From an uncultured Porphyromonadaceae bacterium (GTDB taxonomy: Bacteria; Bacteroidota; Bacteroidia; Bacteroidales; Muribaculaceae), in assembly GCA_947176615.1 (NCBI GenBank), contig CAMWRO010000002.1, positions 1 to 33,193 on the forward strand: a stretch of DNA of 33,193 nt. The letters are read 5' to 3'. This document shows, one piece after another, positions 16,412 through 26,518 of the stretch. Numbering within the stretch: the stretch's first letter is position 1; every line of letters begins with the position of its first letter. The position numbers and the translations under genes were made by a program. The notes below the pieces were generated by a model that was given only the letters and a program-made list of their open reading frames with translations, had not been told where the DNA came from and made no database searches.

Positions 16412-18502
16412 ATGAAGTTTAAACTCTCATCTTTATATAAGCCAACAGGGGACCAGCCTCAGGCGATTGACAAACTTGTCGAAGGGATTCGGCGTGGCGA
16501 CCCGGCGCAGACACTGTTGGGCGTCACAGGCTCGGGAAAGACCTTTACAATGGCCAATGTCATCGAAAGAGTCGAGAAACCCACTCTCATATTGAGCCAT
16601 AATAAGACTCTTGCGGCCCAGCTTTACAGCGAGTTTAAGAACTTTTTCCCCGAAAATTCGGTGCAATATTTTGTATCTTACTATGATTATTATCAACCCG
16701 AGGCTTATATCCCGTCGGTTGACAAATATATCGAGAAAGACTTGATGATTAACGACGAGATTGACAAGTTGCGTCTTGCCACAACGTCGGCTTTGTTATC
16801 GGGGCGAAAAGATGTCATAGTTGTGTCCTCGGTTTCGTGTCTTTACGGCATGGGCAATCCGGAGGATTTTGACAGTAATGTGATTGACATCCGCGTCGGG
16901 CAAAAGATTGCGCGAAATAAGTTTTTGCGCGACCTTGTAGGTGCGCTTTACAGCCGCAATGAAATAGATTTGCGTCGCGGTAATTTCCGTGTGAAGGGCG
17001 ACACGGTTGACATCCGTCTTGCATATGAGGAAATCGTGTTGCGCGTGACCTTCTGGGGTGATGAAATCGAGTCGATAAAGACACTTCATGCTGAGGACAG
17101 TACCTCGCTCGGCTCTCACGACTCATTCAAGATTTTTCCGGCGAATCTTTTTGTGACATCTGCAGCCCGCATGGGGAGCGCGATTGCTCAGATCGAGCTC
17201 GACCTTGGCAGCTCGGTCAACGAGTTTTACCGAGAAGGAAAAGAACTTGAGGCAAAACGGCTTCAGGAACGTGTCACATATGATGTGGAGATGTTGCGCG
17301 AAGTGGGACACTGCTCGGGAATTGAAAATTACAGCCGCTATTTTGACGGCCGCGAACCGGGCATGAGGCCCTTCTGTCTTCTCGACTATTTCCCGAAGGA
17401 CTTTTTGACGATTATCGACGAGAGTCATGTCACGTTGCCGCAGGTGCGTGCAATGTTTGGCGGCGACCTGTCGCGAAAGATGAATCTTGTCGAATACGGA
17501 TTCCGTCTCCCTGCCGCTCTTGACAACCGTCCGCTGAAGTTTGAGGAATTCGAGAGGCTGACACCGCAAGTGGTGTATGTCAGCGCGACTCCGGCCGATT
17601 ATGAACTTGAAAAATGCGAAGGAATAGTGGTCGAGCAGATTATACGACCCACAGGACTGCTTGACCCGATAATCGAGGTCAGGCCGTCGCTGAATCAGAT
17701 AGACGATTTGCTCCATGAAATATCACTGCGTATCGAGCGCGGGGAAAGAGTCCTTGTCACAACCCTTACCAAGCGTATGGCTGAGGAGCTGAACGAGTAT
17801 CTTCTCAAGCTCAGAATAAAAACAGCCTATATTCACAGTGATGTCGAGACGCTTGACCGCATCAGGATTCTTGACGACCTGCGTGCCGGTGTATATGACG
17901 TGCTTATCGGTGTCAACCTTCTGCGCGAGGGCCTTGACCTTCCCGAGGTCTCGCTGGTTGCAATTCTTGACGCTGACAAGGAGGGTTTCCTGCGCAGTCA
18001 CCGCTCGCTGACACAGACGGTAGGCCGTGCGGCCCGAAATCTTAACGGAACCGTAATCATGTATGCTGACAAAATCACCGACTCCATGCAGCAGACAATT
18101 GATGAAACGGCCCGGCGGCGCTCATTGCAGCTCGCCTATAACGAAGAACACGGCATCACGCCGCAAGCAATCGTCAAAGCCCGCAGCGCACTCATCGGTC
18201 TTGACAAAGAGGATGAGACTTCGACTATGCGACCGTTGGGCGCCGGCAAAGATCGGGGCGGGAAGAAAAATACCGCGATTCCCTATGCCGAGGAATATTC
18301 TACCCGTGTCAATGTCGCTGCCGACCCTGTCATGTCTTATTTCAATGCCGAGCAGTTGCAGAAGATTATCACGCAGAAGCGTACCGAGATGGTCGAGGCT
18401 GCAAAGAAGATGGAATTTATCGAGGCTGCAAGGTTGCGTGACGAGGTGCTTAAACTTGAAGAAATGATGAAACAGAAACAAGAGGAGGAGGAAAATTCAT
18501 GA
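16412..18502 (+). CDS. uvrB: Excinuclease ABC subunit B
   Basis: GVTGSGKTFTMANV, YYDYYQPEAYIP, VTLPQVRAMFGGD, C-terminal UVR motif. Confidence 0.97.
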   Translation: MKFKLSSLYKPTGDQPQAIDKLVEGIRRGDPAQTLLGVTGSGKTFTMANVIERVEKPTLILSHNKTLAAQLYSEFKNFFPENSVQYFVSYYDYYQPEAYIPSVDKYIEKDLMINDEIDKLRLATTSALLSGRKDVIVVSSVSCLYGMGNPEDFDSNVIDIRVGQKIARNKFLRDLVGALYSRNEIDLRRGNFRVKGDTVDIRLAYEEIVLRVTFWGDEIESIKTLHAEDSTSLGSHDSFKIFPANLFVTSAARMGSAIAQIELDLGSSVNEFYREGKELEAKRLQERVTYDVEMLREVGHCSGIENYSRYFDGREPGMRPFCLLDYFPKDFLTIIDESHVTLPQVRAMFGGDLSRKMNLVEYGFRLPAALDNRPLKFEEFERLTPQVVYVSATPADYELEKCEGIVVEQIIRPTGLLDPIIEVRPSLNQIDDLLHEISLRIERGERVLVTTLTKRMAEELNEYLLKLRIKTAYIHSDVETLDRIRILDDLRAGVYDVLIGVNLLREGLDLPEVSLVAILDADKEGFLRSHRSLTQTVGRAARNLNGTVIMYADKITDSMQQTIDETARRRSLQLAYNEEHGITPQAIVKARSALIGLDKEDETSTMRPLGAGKDRGGKKNTAIPYAEEYSTRVNVAADPVMSYFNAEQLQKIITQKRTEMVEAAKKMEFIEAARLRDEVLKLEEMMKQKQEEEENS

Positions 18503-20391
18503 GTGAAGATAGCAAAAACAGATTAATGCGCACTGAACTGTGGCTGCCCACGTCGGTAAAGGAGATGAATGCGTTGGGCTGGGATTCGGTAGATGTCGTG
18601 TTGTTTACCGGAGACGCCTATGTCGACCATCCCTCGTTTGCCGCGGCAGTTCTTGGCCGCACCCTTCAGGCTGCCGGTTATAAGGTGGCCATAGTGCCGC
18701 AGCCCAACTGGCAGGACGACCTGAGAGACTTTAAAAAATTTGGTGCCCCACGACTGTTTTTCGGCGTGTCAGCCGGAGCTATGGACTCAATGGTAAATCA
18801 TTATACCGCCGCCCGTCGCCGCCGCAGCAATGACGCCTACACACCCAACGGTCGACACGGGGCGCGTCCGGATTATCCTACAATTGTATATACGAAAATT
18901 CTGAAAAAACTCTTTCCCGGCACTCCGGTAATAGTCGGTGGCATTGAGGCTTCGATGCGGCGTTTGTCCCACTACGATTACTGGCAGGACCGTCTGCGAG
19001 GGTCGATTCTGCTTGACTGCGGTGCCGACATGCTTTTATACGGTATGGGCGAAAAGTCTATTCTTGAACTTACGCAGCGTATCAGCCGCGGGGAGGACAT
19101 CAGTGAAATAGTCGACATGAAACAGAGTGTCATCGTGCGCCCTCTTTCAGAAATGCCGGCTGCTGACGATGATGAAAACATAGTTCTCAGTTCGTTTGAG
19201 CATTGCCTGCGCGACAAGAGGGCGCAGGCTCTCAACTTTCGTCACATCGAGGAGGAAAGCAATGCCATGAAGGGGAAAATCCTATGGCAACAACACGGGG
19301 ATGCGGCAGTAAAAGTCAATCCCATGTATCCTCCGCTGACTATGGATGAGATTGATGCCGCATATGATTTGCCCTATACGCGTATGCCGCATCCGCGATA
19401 CAAGGGAAAGCATATCCCGGCTTACGAGATGATACGACATTCAGTCAACCTTCACCGCGGGTGTTTCGGCGGATGTGCATTCTGTACCATATCGGCTCAT
19501 CAGGGAAAGTTCATTGCATCGCGGTCTCCCCGCTCGATAATCAACGAGGTAAAGGCTGTAACCCGAATGCCTGATTTCAAAGGATACATAAGTGATCTCG
19601 GAGGGCCGTCGGCCAACATGTATCGCATGGGTGGCAAAAACATTGAGGCTTGTTCCCGCTGTCGTCGCCCGTCGTGCCTGCACCCGCGTCCTTGTCCGAA
19701 CCTCAACACCGACCACGGCCCGCTGCTTGAACTATACCGTCAGGTCGATGCTTTGCCCGGGGTGAAGAAGTCATTCATCGGCAGTGGAGTCAGGTATGAC
19801 CTGTCAATGCATCACACAGGTAATGAAAAAATAGACAGGACCAATAGAATATTCAACGAGGAGTTGATTGTTAACCATGTGTCGGGACGACTGAAAGTCG
19901 CGCCGGAGCATACATGTCCACAGGTGCTCGACATCATGCGAAAGCCTTCATTCTCGCTCTACCACGAGTTTTCGCGGCTTTTTGACCGGGTGAATCGTGA
20001 GAACGGTTTGCGGCAGCAATTGATTCCCTATTTTATCTCGTCACATCCGGGATGTCATGAGGGGGATATGGCGGAACTTGCTGTTGAGACAAAGGACATG
20101 GGGTTGCAGCTGGAACAGGTGCAGGATTTCACACCGACTCCCATGACTCTCGCAACCGAGATTTTTTATACAGGCATACATCCTTACACCGGAGAAAAGG
20201 TGTTCACCGCCCATTCTCCCGAGGAAAAACTGGCTCAAAGGAAATATTTCTTTTGGTATGACCCGGCTTACCGGGCTGATATTGTGCGCTCGCTACAGCG
20301 GTTGCACCGTACCGACCTGTTGAAACGCCTGTTCCCTCAATCGGCATCCTATCCTTACGGAAACAAGCGTCGGGCCGGCTCTAAACGATAG
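18499..20391 (+). CDS. YgiQ family radical SAM protein
   Basis: HRGCFGGCAFCTISAHQGKFIASRS radical SAM motif and YgiQ-like length and sequence. ATG overlaps the uvrB stop (ATGA). Confidence 0.95.
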   Translation: MSEDSKNRLMRTELWLPTSVKEMNALGWDSVDVVLFTGDAYVDHPSFAAAVLGRTLQAAGYKVAIVPQPNWQDDLRDFKKFGAPRLFFGVSAGAMDSMVNHYTAARRRRSNDAYTPNGRHGARPDYPTIVYTKILKKLFPGTPVIVGGIEASMRRLSHYDYWQDRLRGSILLDCGADMLLYGMGEKSILELTQRISRGEDISEIVDMKQSVIVRPLSEMPAADDDENIVLSSFEHCLRDKRAQALNFRHIEEESNAMKGKILWQQHGDAAVKVNPMYPPLTMDEIDAAYDLPYTRMPHPRYKGKHIPAYEMIRHSVNLHRGCFGGCAFCTISAHQGKFIASRSPRSIINEVKAVTRMPDFKGYISDLGGPSANMYRMGGKNIEACSRCRRPSCLHPRPCPNLNTDHGPLLELYRQVDALPGVKKSFIGSGVRYDLSMHHTGNEKIDRTNRIFNEELIVNHVSGRLKVAPEHTCPQVLDIMRKPSFSLYHEFSRLFDRVNRENGLRQQLIPYFISSHPGCHEGDMAELAVETKDMGLQLEQVQDFTPTPMTLATEIFYTGIHPYTGEKVFTAHSPEEKLAQRKYFFWYDPAYRADIVRSLQRLHRTDLLKRLFPQSASYPYGNKRRAGSKR

Positions 20392-21037
20392 TCTTGTTCT
20401 CGCAGCGTATTACGCGTCCCGGGAACCGGTCGACAAAAGTCAGGTTGTGGGTTGCCATGACAACGGTGGTTCCGGCGGCTGCAATTGCATGGAGCTGCGA
20501 CATAATCTGCTCGCCGGTGACGGGGTCGAGATTTCCTGTCGGTTCGTCGGCAAGAATCAGTTTTGGGTTGTTGAGCATGGCGCGGGCGATTACAACCCGT
20601 TGCTGCTCGCCTCCCGACAGCTCGTGGGGCATCTTGTAGCTCTTGTTCAGCATCCCGACGTTTTTCAATACCTCGGCAATGCGGCGGTCTATTTCCGCGC
20701 GATCTTTCCATCCCGTCGCTTCAAGGACGAATCTCAGATTGGAATCCACATTGCGGTCAGTCAGCAGCTGGAAGTCTTGAAACACAATTCCTATTTCGCG
20801 TCGGAGATAAGGTATCTGCTTGCGCTTTATTGCGTTCAGGTCATAATCGAGTACCCGCGCCTCGCCGAGAGCCACGGGAATCTCGGCATACATTGACTTC
20901 ATCAATGATGATTTTCCACTGCCCACTTTGCCGATGAGATAGACAAACTCTCCCTCATCGACTGTCAGATTGACATGTTTCAGGACGATCAGTTCATTGC
21001 GGTGCAACTCGACGTCGCGGTAATTGATTATTGACAT
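20381..21037 (-). CDS. ftsE: Cell division ATP-binding protein FtsE
   Basis: ABC ATPase: Walker A GKVGSGKSS, signature LSGGEQQRV, Walker B LILADEPTGNLD; FtsE-like overall. Confidence 0.85.
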   Translation of the reverse strand: MSIINYRDVELHRNELIVLKHVNLTVDEGEFVYLIGKVGSGKSSLMKSMYAEIPVALGEARVLDYDLNAIKRKQIPYLRREIGIVFQDFQLLTDRNVDSNLRFVLEATGWKDRAEIDRRIAEVLKNVGMLNKSYKMPHELSGGEQQRVVIARAMLNNPKLILADEPTGNLDPVTGEQIMSQLHAIAAAGTTVVMATHNLTFVDRFPGRVIRCENKTIV

Positions 21038-21065
21038 TGCTGAATATGGGGGGTAGATTCAATGC

Positions 21066-21126
21066 AAAATATTGTTATTCCACAGTCACGGCAACGGTTG
21101 CGCGACAGGAGGAATAACAATATTTT
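21066..21126 (-). terminator. Long inverted repeat, probable recQ terminator
   Basis: Perfect 16-bp arms AAAATATTGTTATTCC (21066-21081) / GGAATAACAATATTTT (21111-21126), with nested GCAAC-G-GTTGC in the loop, just after the recQ stop. Confidence 0.65.
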
Positions 21127-21138
21127 TATTCATAACAT

Positions 21139-23325
21139 TTAATTTCCGAGGTCAGAATGGAACTTAATGCGCATAAGGCGGATTTCTTCCTCGGAATACT
21201 CGTCGCCAAGTTCCTTGAGCGCGTCGTTGAGGTCGTCGCTCTCACTTTCTTTGAAATAGTCAAAGATTTCCTCCTGACTGTCCTCATCAATAACCTCGTC
21301 AATATAATAATTGATGTTGACCTTGTAGCCGGCATAGACTATAGCCTCGATTTTGTCAAGAAGCTCGCTGAACTCGATTCCTTTGGCATTGGCGATTTCA
21401 GGCAACGGAATCTTGCGGTCAATGGTCTGTATTATAAAAATTTTCAGACTTGAACGGTCGGGGACACTGCGCACTCGCAAATCTTCGGGACGTTCAATCT
21501 CGTTGGCCTCGACATGGCGTTTGATGACTTTTACAAATTCATCGCCATATCGCTTGGCTTTGCCGGGCCCGACGCCGGGAATGTTCTGCAACTCGTCGAT
21601 AGAAATGGGGTAGGTCGTGGCCATTGCCTCAAGCGACGGGTCTTGGAAGATGACATAGGGGGGCAATTGAAGGTTGCGGGCGACTTTTTTTCTCAAATCC
21701 TTGAGGATACTGTACAGTTCCGGGTCGGCGGCACAAGACGCACCGCTTTTTAATATTTCAGGTTCAGCCTCCTCGCTGAATTCGTTGTCCTCGACTATTT
21801 TGAACGAAACCGGAGAGTTCAGGAACTTGCGTCCTTTCGCAGTGATTTTGAGCAACCCGAAATTCTCGATGTCACGCTCGATATACCCGGCGATGTCAGC
21901 CTGCCTTACGATGGCGTTGAGCAGTTTCTCGTCGACACCCTGCTCGCAGCCAAACACTTCTAACTCGTCGTGGTGATAGGTCTGGACATCATTAGTCATC
22001 CGGCCGGTCATTACGTCAATGACGTGTTCGGCTTTGAACTTTTCTTTCAGTGCAATAATCGTTTCAAGCACTGCACACAAATCGTCTTTAGCTTCCACTC
22101 GTTTTTTAGGATTTAAACAATTGTCACAATTTCCACAGTTGTCATTTCCGAAATTTTCGCCAAAATAGTGCAGGAGAGATAGACGCCGGCAAACACTTGA
22201 CTCGGCATAGGCAGCGGTTTCTTTGAGAAGTTGCCGCCCGATTTCCAGTTCGGCGAGAGGCTTTCCCTGCATGAATTTTTCCATTTTTTGCAGGTCTTTT
22301 GCCGTATAGAAAGCAAGGCAATGGCCTTCGCCGCCATCACGTCCGGCGCGTCCGGTCTCTTGATAATACCCCTCCAGCGATTTGGGTATGTCGTAGTGGA
22401 TGACAAATCTGACATCGGGTTTGTCAATTCCCATTCCGAATGCGATTGTCGCCACGATTACGTCGACTTCCTCAAGCAGAAACGCGTCTTGATTCATCGA
22501 TCGTGTCGCGCCATCCATACCGGCGTGATAAGGAAGAGCGCGGATGTCGTTTACCCGTAGCATCTCGGCAAGTTCTTCGACTTTTTTACGGCTCAGGCAA
22601 TATATAATACCTGAACGTCCGGGATGTCCCTTGATAAAACGTATGATGTCTTTGTCTATTGTCGAGGTCTTGGGCCGCACCTCATAGTAGAGGTTGGGGC
22701 GGTTGAACGACGACTTGAACACATTGGCATTGAGCATACCGAGGTTCTTCTGTATGTCATGCTGCACTTTAAGTGTCGCGGTAGCCGTGAGTGCAATGAC
22801 AGGACGAGACCCGATCTCATTGATAATGGGGCGTATGCGCCGGTATTCCGGGCGGAAATCATGTCCCCATTCCGAAATGCAGTGCGCTTCGTCGACTGCA
22901 TAAAAAGAAATCGGAACTGTTTTCAGGAATTCGATATTGTCTTCCTTTGTCAATGATTCGGGGGCGACATACAGCAACTTGGTTTTCCCTGCCACAATGT
23001 CGGATTTTACCTGATCGATGGCCGCACGGTTAAGCGATGAGTTCAGAAAATGAGCCACATGGTCTTCTTCGCTGAAGTGTCTCATCGCGTCCACTTGGTT
23101 TTTCATCAAGGCAATCAGGGGGGAAATCACAATGGCCGTTCCGGGTTGCAGAAGGGCCGGTAGCTGATAGCACAGTGATTTTCCGCCTCCGGTCGGCATA
23201 AGTACGAATACATCGTCTCCATTCATGAGGGATGTCATTATCGCCTCTTGGTTGCCTTTGAAAGAGTCAAACCCAAAGTGCTCCTTTAGTGCTGATTTTA
23301 ATAGTGATTCAGTTGCCGTTGCCAT
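21139..23325 (-). CDS. recQ: ATP-dependent DNA helicase RecQ
   Basis: MPTGGGKSLCYQLPAL, DEAHC, QETGRAGRDG, Zn-binding CRRLSLLHYFGENFGNDNCGNCDNC, C-terminal HRDC-like region. Confidence 0.96.
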   Translation of the reverse strand: MATATESLLKSALKEHFGFDSFKGNQEAIMTSLMNGDDVFVLMPTGGGKSLCYQLPALLQPGTAIVISPLIALMKNQVDAMRHFSEEDHVAHFLNSSLNRAAIDQVKSDIVAGKTKLLYVAPESLTKEDNIEFLKTVPISFYAVDEAHCISEWGHDFRPEYRRIRPIINEIGSRPVIALTATATLKVQHDIQKNLGMLNANVFKSSFNRPNLYYEVRPKTSTIDKDIIRFIKGHPGRSGIIYCLSRKKVEELAEMLRVNDIRALPYHAGMDGATRSMNQDAFLLEEVDVIVATIAFGMGIDKPDVRFVIHYDIPKSLEGYYQETGRAGRDGGEGHCLAFYTAKDLQKMEKFMQGKPLAELEIGRQLLKETAAYAESSVCRRLSLLHYFGENFGNDNCGNCDNCLNPKKRVEAKDDLCAVLETIIALKEKFKAEHVIDVMTGRMTNDVQTYHHDELEVFGCEQGVDEKLLNAIVRQADIAGYIERDIENFGLLKITAKGRKFLNSPVSFKIVEDNEFSEEAEPEILKSGASCAADPELYSILKDLRKKVARNLQLPPYVIFQDPSLEAMATTYPISIDELQNIPGVGPGKAKRYGDEFVKVIKRHVEANEIERPEDLRVRSVPDRSSLKIFIIQTIDRKIPLPEIANAKGIEFSELLDKIEAIVYAGYKVNINYYIDEVIDEDSQEEIFDYFKESESDDLNDALKELGDEYSEEEIRLMRIKFHSDLGN

Positions 23326-23463
23326 AGTTTTATCTAAGGAAAGATTGTTAGAGGATATGCGAGAGGGGTATCGGGTATTTTGGTCAGAAATGTTTCAGAA
23401 TGTGTGGAAACGTGATCTATCTATGATTTAATACACAGAGATTTTTACAGAATTAAAATGTAA

Positions 23464-24726
23464 TCAGTCAGCCGTTGTGTCAAAGTAAGCGTTGCGTAGT
23501 TTCTCAGCGGCATAGTCGCGGTCTATCACAAGCTCTTTGACGTCGGACGACGGGGTTTCAAACATTTTGTCAATCATGACCGTTTCGACAATTGACCGCA
23601 GTCCGCGTGCCCCGAGTTTGTTCTCGATTGCTTTGTCGACGACAAACTCCAGCATGTCGGGAGCAAATGTCAGCTTGACTCCGTCCATTGCAAACAGCTT
23701 TTCATATTGTCGCGTAATTGCATTTTTGGGTTCGGTCAGCACGCGCAGCAATGCGTCTCGGTCAAGCGGGTCGAGATGGACAAGCATGGGAAGGCGGCCG
23801 ATTATTTCAGGAATGAGGCCGAATGACTTCAAGTCCTGAGGCGCGATGTATTGCAGGTAATTGTCCTTGTCAACCTTGGCGCGGGTCGCACTGCCGGTAA
23901 ATCCCACGACATGAGTGTTGAGGCGGTGGGCGATTTTGCGCTCGATGCCGTCAAAGGCTCCTCCGCAGATGAAGAGGATGTTCTTCGTATCGACAGGAAT
24001 CATTTTTTGTTCGGGGTGCTTGCGGCCACCCTGCGGGGGCACGTTGACAACCGAGCCTTCAAGCAGTTTCAGAAGTCCCTGCTGCACACCTTCGCCCGAT
24101 ACGTCGCGGGTAATCGACGGATTGTCACCCTTGCGGGCGATTTTGTCAATCTCATCGATGAACACGATGCCTTTCTGCGCTTTCGCGACATCATAATCGG
24201 CTGCCTGAAGAAGGCGCACGAGCAATGACTCGATGTCTTCGCCGACATATCCGGCCTCGGTCAGTACCGTCGCGTCAACGATGGCAAACGGCACGTCGAG
24301 CAGCCGGGCGATTGTCTTGGCAAGCAGAGTCTTGCCTGTGCCGGTCGGCCCGACCATGATGATGTTGCTTTTTTCGATGTCGACATCGTCGTTGTCTTGG
24401 GCAAGTCGTTTGTAATGGTTGTAGACGGCTACCGAAAGAACCTTTTTCGCATCATCCTGACCGATGACATACTGGTCGAGGAAGTCGCGTATTTCACGCG
24501 GCTTGGGAACTGAGTCCAGTTTGGCTGCTGCACCGGCAGTGTCGCCGCTTTTGCCGTTGTTGTCTTTGACACCGAGTTCGATGCGGTAGTCCTTGAGCAA
24601 CCCTTCAATCTGGTCCACGCAGCTGGAGCAGATGTAGGTGTCCTCGATGGCACTCGGCACCATGATGTCGTTATAGGACGGCTCATTGCCGCAGAAAGAG
24701 CATTTTACTGTCTTTTTCTTTGCCAT
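23464..24726 (-). CDS. clpX: ATP-dependent Clp protease ATP-binding subunit ClpX
   Basis: N-terminal zinc domain [14 protein letters not shown]...[25 protein letters not shown]. Start set at MAKKKTVKC (24726), not the longer ORF-track start. Confidence 0.96.
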   Translation of the reverse strand: MAKKKTVKCSFCGNEPSYNDIMVPSAIEDTYICSSCVDQIEGLLKDYRIELGVKDNNGKSGDTAGAAAKLDSVPKPREIRDFLDQYVIGQDDAKKVLSVAVYNHYKRLAQDNDDVDIEKSNIIMVGPTGTGKTLLAKTIARLLDVPFAIVDATVLTEAGYVGEDIESLLVRLLQAADYDVAKAQKGIVFIDEIDKIARKGDNPSITRDVSGEGVQQGLLKLLEGSVVNVPPQGGRKHPEQKMIPVDTKNILFICGGAFDGIERKIAHRLNTHVVGFTGSATRAKVDKDNYLQYIAPQDLKSFGLIPEIIGRLPMLVHLDPLDRDALLRVLTEPKNAITRQYEKLFAMDGVKLTFAPDMLEFVVDKAIENKLGARGLRSIVETVMIDKMFETPSSDVKELVIDRDYAAEKLRNAYFDTTAD

Positions 24727-24733
24727 AATTCTG

Positions 24734-25417
24734 TCACTTCTTAACGGGCAGAAGGATGTCGTCAATCATGCCGTATTCTTTTGCAACATCTGCTGTCATC
24801 CAGTAGTCGCGGTCGGCATCGCGCTCGATTCGTTCAACCGGCACGCCTGAGTGGTCAGAAATAATCTTATACAGCTCAGCCTTGTATCTAAGGATTTCGC
24901 GGGCGGTAATTTCAATGTCGGAAGCCTGTCCCTGTACTCCGCCGAGGGGCTGGTGGATCATCACACGGGAGTGGGGGAGGGCAAGGCGTTTACCTTTCTC
25001 GCCGGCCACAAGGAGTACTGCGGCCATAGATGCGGCCATGCCGATGCAGATGGTCGACACGTCGCTTTTGATGTGCTGCATCGTGTCATACAGTCCGAGA
25101 CCGGCTATAACCGAGCCGCCGGGAGAGTTGATGTAGATAGAGATGTCTTTTCCGGGGTCGACCGAGTCAAGATAGAGCAACTGACCCTGTACCACTGTCG
25201 CGGTATATTCATTGACATCGGTGCTGAGAAAAATGATGCGGTCCATCATAAGGCGTGAGAACACGTCCATCTGGGCCACGTTTAACTGACGTTCCTCTAT
25301 GATTGTGGGAGAAATGTAGGAGGATGTGATGGTAGATGTGGCGTTGGCATACTGGTCAAGGGCCAATCCGTTCATCCCCAAGTGCTTTACAGCGTAATTT
25401 CTGAAATCGTTATTCAT
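24734..25417 (-). CDS. clpP: ATP-dependent Clp protease proteolytic subunit ClpP
   Basis: [43 protein letters not shown] with catalytic Ser/His contexts. Confidence 0.96.
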   Translation of the reverse strand: MNNDFRNYAVKHLGMNGLALDQYANATSTITSSYISPTIIEERQLNVAQMDVFSRLMMDRIIFLSTDVNEYTATVVQGQLLYLDSVDPGKDISIYINSPGGSVIAGLGLYDTMQHIKSDVSTICIGMAASMAAVLLVAGEKGKRLALPHSRVMIHQPLGGVQGQASDIEITAREILRYKAELYKIISDHSGVPVERIERDADRDYWMTADVAKEYGMIDDILLPVKK

Positions 25418-25681
25418 ATATCAATGTAAATGTAAAACTTTCTATAATAATTAATATTGTGCCAAGGTCGTCGAGGATGGTTGCAAAGACTCTACATGCC
25501 TTGGTTTCATAATGTAAAGGTATAAAAAAAAACACTACATCACAAAATTCAAGAAAGAATTTTGCTAAAAAATCGCTGCCTCCGAGAAATATGACCGGCG
25601 TTTTCAACAAAATTTGTTAAGTGATTGTTATATAATCAAAATGAAATTAAAGTCTAACTATTAACTTATTAAAAAGTCGTT

Positions 25682-26239
25682 ATGAAAGCGTTGTTTTCTA
25701 ATTTTTGGGGCCGCTCACGCTATTGGTGGGTTGTCTTGGTCGCAGGAATCCTGATGGTTCTGTGTGGATTTGCTTATTGGTTCTGGCCGGTGGCAGGATA
25801 TGCTGTCGCGTCTCAGATTTTCGGATGGCTCCTCGTCCTTCTCGGCGTTGTGCAGTTGCTTGTTTCGTCGGGCGTCAACCGTCCCCGCGGGTGGGGTTGG
25901 TGGCTTGCCGGCGGAATTATTGATATGTTTATCGGTTTCCTGATGGTTCGTTCCGTCGTTCTTTCCGAAGCGGTTTTCCCCTATTTCATCGCGTTTATTT
26001 TCATCTTCTGGGGTATAAGCGCGTTGTGTAGCGCTGTGCAGCAGAGCGGCCGCCGGTACTGGTGGATGTATCTTGTCAACGGCGTCCTGATGCTGCTTAT
26101 CGGATTCTTCTTCATTGAGGCCGGTTGGGTGCAGGATATGGAGATGGCAAGTTTCCTGACCTCCCTCGCTTTTATCTACTGGGGTTTCTCGATTGCCATG
26201 CTTTCCTATGACATGAAGCCCGTCGGTGGAGAGGAATAA
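25682..26239 (+). CDS. DUF308 / HdeD-like small membrane protein
   Basis: About six TM helices in 185 aa, with the repeated W/G-containing layout of HdeD/DUF308 proteins. Confidence 0.75.
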   Translation: MKALFSNFWGRSRYWWVVLVAGILMVLCGFAYWFWPVAGYAVASQIFGWLLVLLGVVQLLVSSGVNRPRGWGWWLAGGIIDMFIGFLMVRSVVLSEAVFPYFIAFIFIFWGISALCSAVQQSGRRYWWMYLVNGVLMLLIGFFFIEAGWVQDMEMASFLTSLAFIYWGFSIAMLSYDMKPVGGEE

Positions 26240-26301
26240 GGCCGTTCAGGCTGGCTTTCGGGCCTTGCCTGTAAGATTACCTCGGTGCTAAATGTTTATC
26301 A

Positions 26302-26348
26302 CACTGTCGGCAAGTGTCCGTAGATTTATGGAACTTTTGCCGACAGTG
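26302..26348 (+). terminator. Hairpin downstream of the DUF308 gene
   Basis: Perfect 12-bp arms CACTGTCGGCAA (26302-26313) / TTGCCGACAGTG (26337-26348). No strong U-tract follows. Confidence 0.5.
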
Positions 26349-26391
26349 CTGTTAAAAAAGGTTCAAATCGCCGTAAAAGAGACACAATTCG

Positions 26392-26422
26392 TTGCCAATT
26401 ATGCGCTTTTTGCGTATTTTTG
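26392..26422 (+). promoter_or_regulatory. Predicted promoter TTG-N20-TATTTTTG for the Trp-rich protein/porin unit
   Basis: TTG 26392-26394, TATTTTTG 26415-26422, spacer 20; predicted leader about 90 nt. Confidence 0.6.
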
Positions 26423-26518
26423 TGATTCATTAAGCGGGGCGTGTTAAACTTTTTAGCTCTGCGCATGTCTAATTGATATTTAAAACGACATTTCTAACAC
26501 ATTAATAAATACAGAAAT

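Noticed and set aside
25418-25681. Inverted repeats CCAAGG/CCTTGG and CAAAATTC/GAATTTTG between clpP and the DUF308 gene as heat-shock operators
   Set aside because: Short, AT-biased, and not matching CIRCE; too weak to support a regulatory claim.
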